DNA of 64,000 nucleotides from RYN-230 sp963851025. GTDB lineage: Bacteria; Actinomycetota; Actinomycetes; Streptosporangiales; Streptosporangiaceae. This document shows, in pieces, positions 8,442 through 15,213 of this stretch. The notes beneath the pieces are model-generated. The model saw only the letters and a program-made list of their open reading frames with translations, did not search any database and was not told the DNA's origin. How positions within the stretch are numbered: position 1 is the first letter of the stretch; the number at the start of each line of letters is the position of its first letter. The position numbers and the translations under genes are program-made. The stretch lies in the NCBI GenBank assembly GCA_963851025.1, contig CAWKOA010000016.1, positions 248,001-312,000 on the forward strand, given 5' to 3'.

Positions 8442-10379
8442 GGCGGCGCTGGTTCCGCCCTGGTCCGCCACGGCCGGGGTCATCGCGGCCGCCTGCGGGC
8501 CCCAGACCACGGCTGGTTCCGTGTGGCGTTCTGGTACCCCGACGATGGCGGCCAGGTCCGAGCCGTCGATGGTCTCCCGTTCGAGCAGGAGGTCGACCAC
8601 CCGGCCGAGGGTGTCCAGGTTCGCGCGCAGCAGCATGGTCGCCCGGGTCTCGGCCTCGCGGAGCAGCTTGGCGACTTCCCGGTCGATGGACCGCTGAGTC
8701 TCCTCGGCGTAGGGACGTCCCGCGAACGGATTGTCCCGGCTCGGTCCTTCCGGTCCGTAGCCGATGGGCCCGACCTCGGTCGAGAAGCCCCATTCGCGGA
8801 CCATCCGGGTGGCCAGGTCGGTGGCACTCGCCAGGTCATTCGCGGCGCCGGTCGAAGGCTCGCCGAGGACCACGATCTCCGCGGACCGGCCGCCTAGGCG
8901 GACGGCCAGCGTGTCGGTGAGGTAGCTCTGCCGGTACAGGTGGCGTTCGGCCTCGGGCAGCTGCTCCGTCACCCCGAGCGCCGCGCCCCGCGGGAGGATG
9001 GTGACCTTCGCGACCGGGTCGGCGTTCTCCGACAGGACCGCGACGAGCGCGTGACCGGCCTCGTGCACGGCGACGGAGTGCTTTTCCTCGGGCAGCAGCG
9101 CGTTGGAGCCGTCACGCCGGCCGATCAGCAGCCGGTCCCGCGCCGCGGCGAAGTCGTCCGCGGTGATGACACCGCGCCCGTCGCGCACCGCGTTGATCGC
9201 CGCCTCGTTCACCAGGTTGGCGAGGTCAGCGCCGGAGAACCCCGGTGTCCCCCGGGACACCACGCCCAGGTCCACATCAGCCCCGAGCGTCTTGCCCTTC
9301 CCGTGGATGGCCAGAATCGCCGCCCGCTCCTCCTGGTTGGGGAGGGGTATGTCCACCGTCCGGTCGAAACGGCCGGGCCGCAGCAGGGCCGTGTCGAGGA
9401 TCTCGGCCCGGTTGGTCGCACCCATGACCACCACGCTGGCGCCGGGCTCGAACCCATCCATGTCCGACAGCAGCTGGTTAAGGGTCTGCTCACGCTCATC
9501 GTTCGAGCCGAAGCCACCGGGACCGCGGCGGCCGCCGATGGCGTCGATCTCATCGATGAAGATGATCGAGGGTGCGTGCTTGCGGGCGTCCGCGAACAGG
9601 TCCCGGACCCGTGACGCGCCGACCCCGACGAACATCTCCACGAAGCTCGACCCGCTGAGGGCGAAGAACGGGACACCCGCCTCACCGGCGACGGCCTTGG
9701 CCATCAGCGTCTTCCCGGTCCCGGGCGGGCCCACCATGAGCACGCCCTTGGGGCCGACCGCGCCCGCGCTCGCGTAACGCTGGGGGTATTTCAGGTAATC
9801 GACGACCTCCATGACCTCGGCCTTGGAGCCCTCGTAACCGGCAATGTCCGCGAACCGGGTGGTCGGCCTCTCCTCGTCGTAGAGCTTGGCCTTCGACTTG
9901 CCAATGCTCATGATCCCGCCGATCTGCTTGCGGCCGCGGCGGGCGAACCAGATGAAAACGCCAACCAGGAGCAGCAGCGGCCACAGCGAAAAGATCAGGC
10001 TGGCCACGGAGTACGAGCTCGTAGCGGCGCCCGTGACCTGGACCTTGTGCTTGAGCAAAAGAGGGGAAAGAGCGTTATCGTTCAGCGCGGTGGGGATCTG
10101 CGAGCTGTAGGCGACGCCGTTATCAAGCTTGCCGGTCACCAGCCCGGTCGAACTGATCGTCGCCGTCGAGACCTTGTTGGCGGTCACTTCGCTGACGAAG
10201 CCGCTGTAGCTGAAGTCCCGGGTCGTCTGGCTCTTGAAGCCCGGGTGGAAGAGGAGGAGAGACCCGAGCACCAGCCCGCCCAGCAGGACCCAGATCGGCC
10301 AGCGCGGAGTCGGCTTCGGTGCGGGATCGGGCGCAGGCGGCCGTTTGCGCAGCTTGTTTATTCTGTTCGGTTGACTCAT
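8415..10379 (-). CDS. ftsH: FtsH-type membrane ATP-dependent zinc metalloprotease
   Basis: A 654-aa membrane protease that unfolds and degrades membrane and soluble substrates. Order: TM helix about 27-46, extracytoplasmic segment, TM helix about 127-145, AAA+ module with Walker A GPPGTGKT (217-224), Walker B FIDEID and the second region of homology, then the M41 peptidase with the zinc site HEAGH (439-443). The C-terminus is shorter and less extended than in the essential actinobacterial FtsH, and the gene stands alone rather than beside folE/hpt, so it may be a second paralogue (inference). The ATG at 10379 gives the normal Arg/Lys-rich N-terminus. Confidence 0.93.
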   Translation of the reverse strand: MSQPNRINKLRKRPPAPDPAPKPTPRWPIWVLLGGLVLGSLLLFHPGFKSQTTRDFSYSGFVSEVTANKVSTATISSTGLVTGKLDNGVAYSSQIPTALNDNALSPLLLKHKVQVTGAATSSYSVASLIFSLWPLLLLVGVFIWFARRGRKQIGGIMSIGKSKAKLYDEERPTTRFADIAGYEGSKAEVMEVVDYLKYPQRYASAGAVGPKGVLMVGPPGTGKTLMAKAVAGEAGVPFFALSGSSFVEMFVGVGASRVRDLFADARKHAPSIIFIDEIDAIGGRRGPGGFGSNDEREQTLNQLLSDMDGFEPGASVVVMGATNRAEILDTALLRPGRFDRTVDIPLPNQEERAAILAIHGKGKTLGADVDLGVVSRGTPGFSGADLANLVNEAAINAVRDGRGVITADDFAAARDRLLIGRRDGSNALLPEEKHSVAVHEAGHALVAVLSENADPVAKVTILPRGAALGVTEQLPEAERHLYRQSYLTDTLAVRLGGRSAEIVVLGEPSTGAANDLASATDLATRMVREWGFSTEVGPIGYGPEGPSRDNPFAGRPYAEETQRSIDREVAKLLREAETRATMLLRANLDTLGRVVDLLLERETIDGSDLAAIVGVPERHTEPAVVWGPQAAAMTPAVADQGGTSAANGKATPVG

Positions 10380-10639
10380 GCCAGCCTCGGCTTCTAAGAA
10401 AATTCACAATGTGACCGCCGAGGTCCGGGGCAGCCAGAAAAGTCCATAGCGGCATGCGCGCAGTGACGAGACTTTCGCAGCGATCACCAGGTGGGGACGC
10501 ATTCGAGCTACCGCGTTCGCCGCGATGACGGCGGACCTGGGCATTAGCCCGTGCAGTGCGACCGCCTTCGCATGTTTCCCGCTCTATCCAAAGCGTACGC
10601 CGCCGCTTATATATTTCCGGGCCGCGGCCCGTGCCCCGG
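10380..10639. other. Intergenic region upstream of ftsH
   Basis: No gene is supported here. An AT-rich patch (10605-10616) reads TATATAAG on the minus strand and could be a -10 region, giving a long ftsH leader. Nothing else is recognised. Confidence 0.4.
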
Positions 10640-11029
10640 CTAGCTGGTCCTCGACGGCACGGGCCCCGAGGACCCGCCGGACGGGATGGGCGTCGCCGCC
10701 GCCGGCGGCGAGACCCGGGACGGCACCGGCTGGGGTGTGCTCAGGGGCGGCCGCGTCGCCGGCCTGGTCGCCGGCCCGGTCGCCGGCCGGGTGGCGGGGA
10801 CCGGCCGGGTGGCCGGCTGCACCGGAGCCGGGTGCCCGCCCCCGGCGACGCCGATCACGACGCCTGCGGTGACGGCCCCCGCGACCGCCACCGCGGCCGC
10901 CGCACCGCTCATCCTGCGCCGGCGGCGCCGCCGGTCACCGCGCCGGATGACCTCGGCCGGTGGCAGCGGCCACGCCTGCTCCGCACCCTGATCGGCGAGC
11001 CGGTGCAGCTCGTCGCCGAGCTCAGACAT
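10640..11029 (-). CDS. Sigma-coupled single-pass membrane protein with Pro/Thr-rich tail
   Basis: A 129-aa protein whose ATG lies inside the last codons of the SigE-type sigma gene (8-base overlap, 11022-11029), so translation is probably coupled. Order: short acidic/helical cytoplasmic part (ELGDELHRLADQGAEQ), a run of Arg (RRGDRRRRRRR), one TM helix (about 43-63), then a low-complexity external tail of TRPAT repeats and PVPSR motifs. Position suggests an anti-sigma or sigma-associated membrane factor, but no zinc anti-sigma HxxxCxxC motif is present, so this is inference. The tail resembles that of the divergent secreted protein at 11734-12240. Confidence 0.65.
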   Translation of the reverse strand: MSELGDELHRLADQGAEQAWPLPPAEVIRRGDRRRRRRRMSGAAAAVAVAGAVTAGVVIGVAGGGHPAPVQPATRPVPATRPATGPATRPATRPPLSTPQPVPSRVSPPAAATPIPSGGSSGPVPSRTS

Positions 11030-11552
11030 CACTGTCCCCCTGTCCGCCGCGGACGGCTCCCCCGGCCGTGCGCGGCCCGACCGACTCACGCAGGTACGGC
11101 GCGAGCGCGGCCCGGCCCCGGGCCAGCCGGGCTTTCACGGTGCCGTCCGGCACCCCGGTCTCGGCGGCGATCTGGGTCACGCTGAGGTCGCACACGTAGT
11201 ACAGGACGAGCGCCCGGCGCTGCTCGGCGGGCACCTTGCGCAAGGCGGCGATGAAAGCCACCCGGTCCGGGGTCGGCCCGGGGGCTACCTGGGGCGCCGG
11301 ATGCAGGCGGAGCAGGACCCGGCCGCGCCGGGCCCGGTGCCAGCGGGAGACCGCGATACGCCAGGCGGCCGCCCGGACCCACGCCTCCGGCGCGCCGCCG
11401 CGGTCCAGCTGCCCGCGGTGCGACCAGGCCCGGACGAAGGCTTCCTGGACCGCGTCCTGGGCCTCGGCCCGGTCCCCGGTCATCGCGTACAGGTGGCCGA
11501 CCAGGCGGCGGAAGGACGCCGCGTAGAAATCGGAGAACTCCTCGGGGCTCAA
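11022..11552 (-). CDS. SigE-family ECF RNA polymerase sigma factor
   Basis: A 176-aa extracytoplasmic-function sigma factor. Region 2 is seen as FSDFYAASFRRLVGHLYAMTGD…AQDAVQEAFVRAW, which binds core polymerase and the -10 element. Region 4 is QRRALVLYYVCDLSVTQIAAETGVPDGTVKARLARGR (given here in part), the -35-binding helix-turn-helix. Length and pattern fit the small SigE-family group of actinobacteria. It overlaps the downstream membrane-protein gene and is divergent from a secreted Pro-rich protein, with 181 bases between them that probably hold both promoters. Target promoters are unknown. Confidence 0.88.
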   Translation of the reverse strand: MSPEEFSDFYAASFRRLVGHLYAMTGDRAEAQDAVQEAFVRAWSHRGQLDRGGAPEAWVRAAAWRIAVSRWHRARRGRVLLRLHPAPQVAPGPTPDRVAFIAALRKVPAEQRRALVLYYVCDLSVTQIAAETGVPDGTVKARLARGRAALAPYLRESVGPRTAGGAVRGGQGDSDV

Positions 11553-11733
11553 CGAGCCTCCCTGGTCGCCTCGCCCGGCCGCATCACGCCGCTCACCCTA
11601 GGCCAGTTCCGGCCCGGGCAGCCGGGTCTGCGGCGTTGCATATCTCACCGGCGGTCCGTGCAACCAGATGCGCCTCCCGCAGGTACCTACGGCGACCGCT
11701 GGCCATCCCGGCCAGCCTGAACTGGAGGTCCGC

Positions 11734-12240
11734 ATGAAGACACCTGGCCCGCGCACGATGGCCTGGCTGGGGCTGCCCGCCGCCGCCCTGCTGGCCGGCG
11801 GCACGGCCCTGGCCGTGACGTCCGGCGGCGGCCACCCCGCCGCGGCCGGACTCGACTCTTCCATCACGCACGGAGCCATCACACACGGGGCCATCACGCA
11901 CGGGGCCACCAGCCGGCCTGTCACCCACCCGGCCGCCGCCCGCGCGATGAGCCAGCCGGGCTGCAGCGCGACACCCGTCCCCGTCGCGTCCGGGCCGGCG
12001 TCACCCGTGCCCAGCCCCACCAGGCTCAGCACCCCGGTCCCGGTTCCGTCCGGTGCGCCCGCGCCCCGGCCGGCCCGGGCGCGCTGCACGCCCTCCCCCG
12101 TGCCGCCGGCCGTCCGCACCCCGGTGCCCGTGCCCTCCGGGAAGGCGGCGCCTACTCCAGCGCCGGCGCCCCCGGCGGCCAGCAGACCCGTTCCCGTGCC
12201 CTCCCCGCGGCGGACCCCGGCCCCCGTGGCAGGCAGTTAG
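11734..12240 (+). CDS. Secreted Pro/Thr/Ser-rich protein with ITHGA and PVPVPSG repeats
   Basis: A 168-aa protein with a typical signal peptide (about 1-32) preceded by GGAGG. The mature part is low complexity. Three tandem ITHGA pentapeptides are followed by Pro/Ala/Ser-rich sequence with three P-V-P-V-P-S elements and two isolated cysteines about 36 residues apart that could pair. No catalytic domain is visible. It looks like an extended cell-wall-spanning or surface protein. Divergent placement from the sigma factor suggests the sigma factor controls it (inference). Function unknown. Confidence 0.6.
   Translation: MKTPGPRTMAWLGLPAAALLAGGTALAVTSGGGHPAAAGLDSSITHGAITHGAITHGATSRPVTHPAAARAMSQPGCSATPVPVASGPASPVPSPTRLSTPVPVPSGAPAPRPARARCTPSPVPPAVRTPVPVPSGKAAPTPAPAPPAASRPVPVPSPRRTPAPVAGS
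11863..11907 (+). repeat. Three 15-bp tandem repeats encoding ITHGA
   Basis: Units 11863-11877, 11878-11892 and 11893-11907 differ at only two positions and each encodes Ile-Thr-His-Gly-Ala in the secreted Pro-rich protein. Confidence 0.9.
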
Positions 12241-12258
12241 CCAGGGGACGTTCAGCCT

Positions 12259-12303
12259 GCCTGGACGGGGCGTCCGGCCCTGACGGAGGGACCCCGTCCA
12301 GGC
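12259..12303 (+). terminator. Hairpin after the Pro-rich protein gene
   Basis: 12-bp perfect arms (12259-12270 and 12292-12303) with a 21-base loop, between two plus-strand genes. It may be a terminator or a leader structure of the dehydrogenase gene. Confidence 0.5.
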
Positions 12304-12367
12304 GCACCGTGAGGACAGACCCGGGTGGGTCAGCGGACCGGGCCCGGGCGTACACCGGGAGATGGTC

Positions 12368-13411
12368 ATGCGAGCGCTCGTCTATCACGGCCCCGGCCAG
12401 AAGGCCTGGGAGGACGTCCCGAAGCCGGACATCATCGCTGACACCGACGCGGTCGTCCGCGTCGACGCCGTCACGATCTGCGGCACGGACCTGCACATTC
12501 TCAAGGGAGACGTCCCGGCCGTGACGGACGGCCGGATCCTGGGTCACGAGGCCGTGGGGACCGTCGAGTCCGTGGGCAGCGGGGTCAAGACGGTCAGCCC
12601 CGGGGACCGGGTGCTGGTCTCCTGCATTTCCGCGTGCGGGACCTGCCGGTTCTGCCGCGAGGGTCACGCGGGCCAGTGCCTCGGGGGCGGCGGCTGGATC
12701 CTGGGCCACAAGATCGACGGAACCCAGGCCGAGTTCGTCCGGGTGCCGTTCGCCGACACCTCGACCTACCTGGTGCCGGCCGGGGTCGCCGATGAGGAGA
12801 TCCTCATGCTGGCGGACATCCTGCCCACCGCCTACGAGGTTGGCGTGCTGAACGGCGGCGTGCGGCCCGGTGACGTGGTCGCGATCGTCGGGAGCGGCCC
12901 GATCGGGCTGTCGGCGATCATGGGGGCCCGGCTGTTCAGCCCCAGCCACATCGTCGCGATCGACCTGGCCGACTCCCGGCTCGAGGCCGCGAAGCGGTTC
13001 GGCGCGGACGTCACGGTGAACAACTCCGGCCAGGATCCGGAGGAAGTTATCAACCTGCTGACCGACGGCCTCGGCGCCGACGTCGCCATCGAGGCGGTAG
13101 GCGTGCCCGCCACCTTCGAACTCGCCGCGCGGCTGGCCCGGCCCGGCGGCCGGATCGCCAACATCGGCGTGCACGGCGAGCCCGCCACCCTGCACCTCGA
13201 AGAGCTGTGGATCAAGAACATCACCATCACCACCGGGCTGGTCGACGCCTACTCCACCGCCACGCTGCTGCGCCTGGTGACCAGTCATCAGCTCGACGCG
13301 GCGAAGTTCATCACGCACCACTTCGGGCTGAACGAGTTCGAGCGGGCCTACGACGTGTTCAGCCGGGCGGCTGACACCAGCGCCCTCAAGGTCGTCCTCA
13401 CCCGCACCTAA
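12368..13411 (+). CDS. Zinc-dependent medium-chain alcohol dehydrogenase
   Basis: A 347-aa member of the medium-chain dehydrogenase/reductase family that oxidises an alcohol with NAD(P)+. The catalytic zinc ligands are in CGTDLH and GHEAVG. The structural zinc site is CGTCRFCREGHAGQC with four cysteines. The Rossmann glycine motif is VGSGPIGLSA, followed by an acidic residue in VAIDLADSR that suggests NAD preference. Of two in-frame ATGs (12362 and 12368) the second is placed correctly behind GGGAG. The substrate is unknown. The gene stands alone and ends just before a long hairpin shared with the convergent SLOG-SLATT gene. Confidence 0.9.
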   Translation: MRALVYHGPGQKAWEDVPKPDIIADTDAVVRVDAVTICGTDLHILKGDVPAVTDGRILGHEAVGTVESVGSGVKTVSPGDRVLVSCISACGTCRFCREGHAGQCLGGGGWILGHKIDGTQAEFVRVPFADTSTYLVPAGVADEEILMLADILPTAYEVGVLNGGVRPGDVVAIVGSGPIGLSAIMGARLFSPSHIVAIDLADSRLEAAKRFGADVTVNNSGQDPEEVINLLTDGLGADVAIEAVGVPATFELAARLARPGGRIANIGVHGEPATLHLEELWIKNITITTGLVDAYSTATLLRLVTSHQLDAAKFITHHFGLNEFERAYDVFSRAADTSALKVVLTRT

Positions 13412-13426
13412 CAACCCAACCCCCAT

Positions 13427-13476
13427 CGTGATCATGGGATTGGTGTGGTTATAGCCACACCAATCCCATGATCACG
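13427..13476. terminator. 22-bp perfect hairpin shared by convergent genes
   Basis: Arms 13427-13448 and 13455-13476 with loop TTATAG. It lies between the convergent alcohol dehydrogenase and the SLOG-SLATT gene. The last residues and stop (13432-13434) of the latter are encoded inside the palindrome. The design matches the hairpin at 5976-6023. Confidence 0.8.
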
Positions 13477-15213
13477 TTTGGGGATGATGGCCAGCAGGGC
13501 TGGTGGGGCAGGTGTGGCTAACGTGATGAGTTCCACGTCGTGGAAGCGCATGACGCCGAACCAGTCACTGTTCTCGGCCCGCATCAGCTGCTCGGCGTCC
13601 GCCGCGATCTCGTGGATGACCGCGATCGAACCGGCGCGGCTCATGTCGGTCTCCAGCTGCCGCAGCAGCCCGGCCATGCGCTCGTAGCGCTGGCAGTGAC
13701 GGCGGAACTCCGACTGGGTCCTGATCCCGTGCACGGCCGCGCCGATGGCGGGCACGCAGATGGACAGGACGATCAGCAGCAGGCCGAACTCGGTCGCTTC
13801 CCCGTGATGCTCACCCCAGCCCAGCAGGTGCAGGAACGCGGCGACCGCGGTGATCAGGAACAGCACGCCGGTGGCCGCGAACAGCCGGGAGTCCCACGCT
13901 CCCTGGCGGCGGGCGGTGCTCTCGTGGTAGCGGATCTGCGCCCCGATCCAGTGCTCGCTGAGGTAGTCGCGCAGCGGCCCGACGTCGGCGGGGCCGATGC
14001 GCACCTCCGGGCGGCGCGCGGTGATCTCCTCCAGCGCCCGCTGGATCCACACTTCGGTCGGGTCGGACAGGTAGCCGGGCGGCTCGCGGCGCTCCCCCGG
14101 CCGGTCCCCCGCCCCGGCCAGGGCCAGGAAGTACCCGGAGCGCAGCCGCTCGGCCAGGAAACGGTAGGAGATCCACCGGTCCAGCACCCGCAGGCGCCGG
14201 CTGACCAGCGGAGCGGCGACGAGCAGCACCAGCAGGACCACTTCCCCGGCGACGATCCAGGTCAGGTGGGGCCAGACGGTGACCTGGACCGCGACGACGA
14301 CCACCGCGGCCGCCGCGGCCAGGAACATGGTCCAGTTCGTCAGCCGGAAAATCCGCTCCAGGCGGGTGGCCAGCACGTCGGCCCGGACGAAATACGGCGT
14401 GATCCAGCGGGCCGCGCTCAGGCAGGCCGGCCCGAGCGGGCCGGCCTGCCCGGGCGGGCCGGCCTGCGCGGGCTGCAGCCGGTCGCATTCCGTGCGGGCC
14501 CGGGCCGCGAACTCCGGGATGGCCGCCGCGTTGTACTGGCGGAACTCCCGGGCGGCCTCCTCGACCCGCGCGGCCCGCTCGTGGTCGTACCAGTAGACGG
14601 GCGTGGCCGGGCCGGACGTGGGCACCCACGCCACCGGCACGCCCTGCTCGCGGGCGTACGCCACGACCGTGGCCGTGCCGCCGCGGCCGCGGGGCGGCTC
14701 CCCGTCCCAGAGGGCGATGAGCACGTCGGCCCGGTCCACCACGTGCCGGCCGGCCCGCTCGTAGGCCTCCTCGCGGCTGCGCCCCGGGCGGGCCTGCCAG
14801 ACCGAGGCCGCCCGCCCGAGCAGCTCGGTGAACTCCGCTTTCGAGGCTTCCCCGGTGAAATCACTCAGGTACTCCCCCGGCGGCAGCGGCAGCACGGCCT
14901 CCAGCGTGGCGTCCGGCCCGGCCAGCACCTCGGCCGCCACCAGGCGGTCGGCCCCCTCGGCCAGCGCGGAGATGACCTGCAGGGCAGGCTCGGCCACCGG
15001 GCCCAGGAACCGCTCGACCACCCCCTGGATCGCGGCCTGGATGGCCGGGATGAGCGCGGCCGGGTCGGCGAGCTGGCGGTGCCCGGTAACCCCGATGCGC
15101 AGCGAGAACGGCAGCCGCCCTTCCCCCTCGGGAGGCCAGCTGCTGTCCGCCGGGCCGGTCTCCGCGGGCCGGGTCCCGTCCGCGCGGGCCGCCCCGGGCA
15201 GCTGCCGGGTCAT
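13432..15213 (-). CDS. SLOG-SLATT membrane protein (putative conflict-system effector)
   Basis: A 593-aa protein, frame intact. The N-terminal third is a SLOG-type Rossmann domain, a family that binds or processes nucleotide-derived ligands. It has GVTGHR (41-46), LAEGADR (84-90), ALWDGEP (167-173) and the phosphate-loop-like GRGGT (176-180). Then come four predicted TM helices in two hairpins (about 295-313/317-335 and 443-462/472-493) with the motif RFLAERLRS between. The last pair plus the C-terminal E-x2-DW segment resembles SLATT two-TM effector domains, predicted pore formers. The ATG at 15213 overlaps the stop of the TIR-propeller gene (ATGA), so the two proteins are co-translated. A longer frame reaches 15315 but has no better start. 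Exact SLATT subfamily and ligand are unknown. Confidence 0.75.
   Translation of the reverse strand: MTRQLPGAARADGTRPAETGPADSSWPPEGEGRLPFSLRIGVTGHRQLADPAALIPAIQAAIQGVVERFLGPVAEPALQVISALAEGADRLVAAEVLAGPDATLEAVLPLPPGEYLSDFTGEASKAEFTELLGRAASVWQARPGRSREEAYERAGRHVVDRADVLIALWDGEPPRGRGGTATVVAYAREQGVPVAWVPTSGPATPVYWYDHERAARVEEAAREFRQYNAAAIPEFAARARTECDRLQPAQAGPPGQAGPLGPACLSAARWITPYFVRADVLATRLERIFRLTNWTMFLAAAAAVVVVAVQVTVWPHLTWIVAGEVVLLVLLVAAPLVSRRLRVLDRWISYRFLAERLRSGYFLALAGAGDRPGERREPPGYLSDPTEVWIQRALEEITARRPEVRIGPADVGPLRDYLSEHWIGAQIRYHESTARRQGAWDSRLFAATGVLFLITAVAAFLHLLGWGEHHGEATEFGLLLIVLSICVPAIGAAVHGIRTQSEFRRHCQRYERMAGLLRQLETDMSRAGSIAVIHEIAADAEQLMRAENSDWFGVMRFHDVELITLATPAPPALLAIIPKRDHGIGVAITTPIP

Noticed and set aside
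5976..13476. The two 22-bp hairpins as ends of an insertion sequence
   Set aside because: Each is a self-contained palindrome with a different sequence; there is no transposase between them and no target-site duplication.
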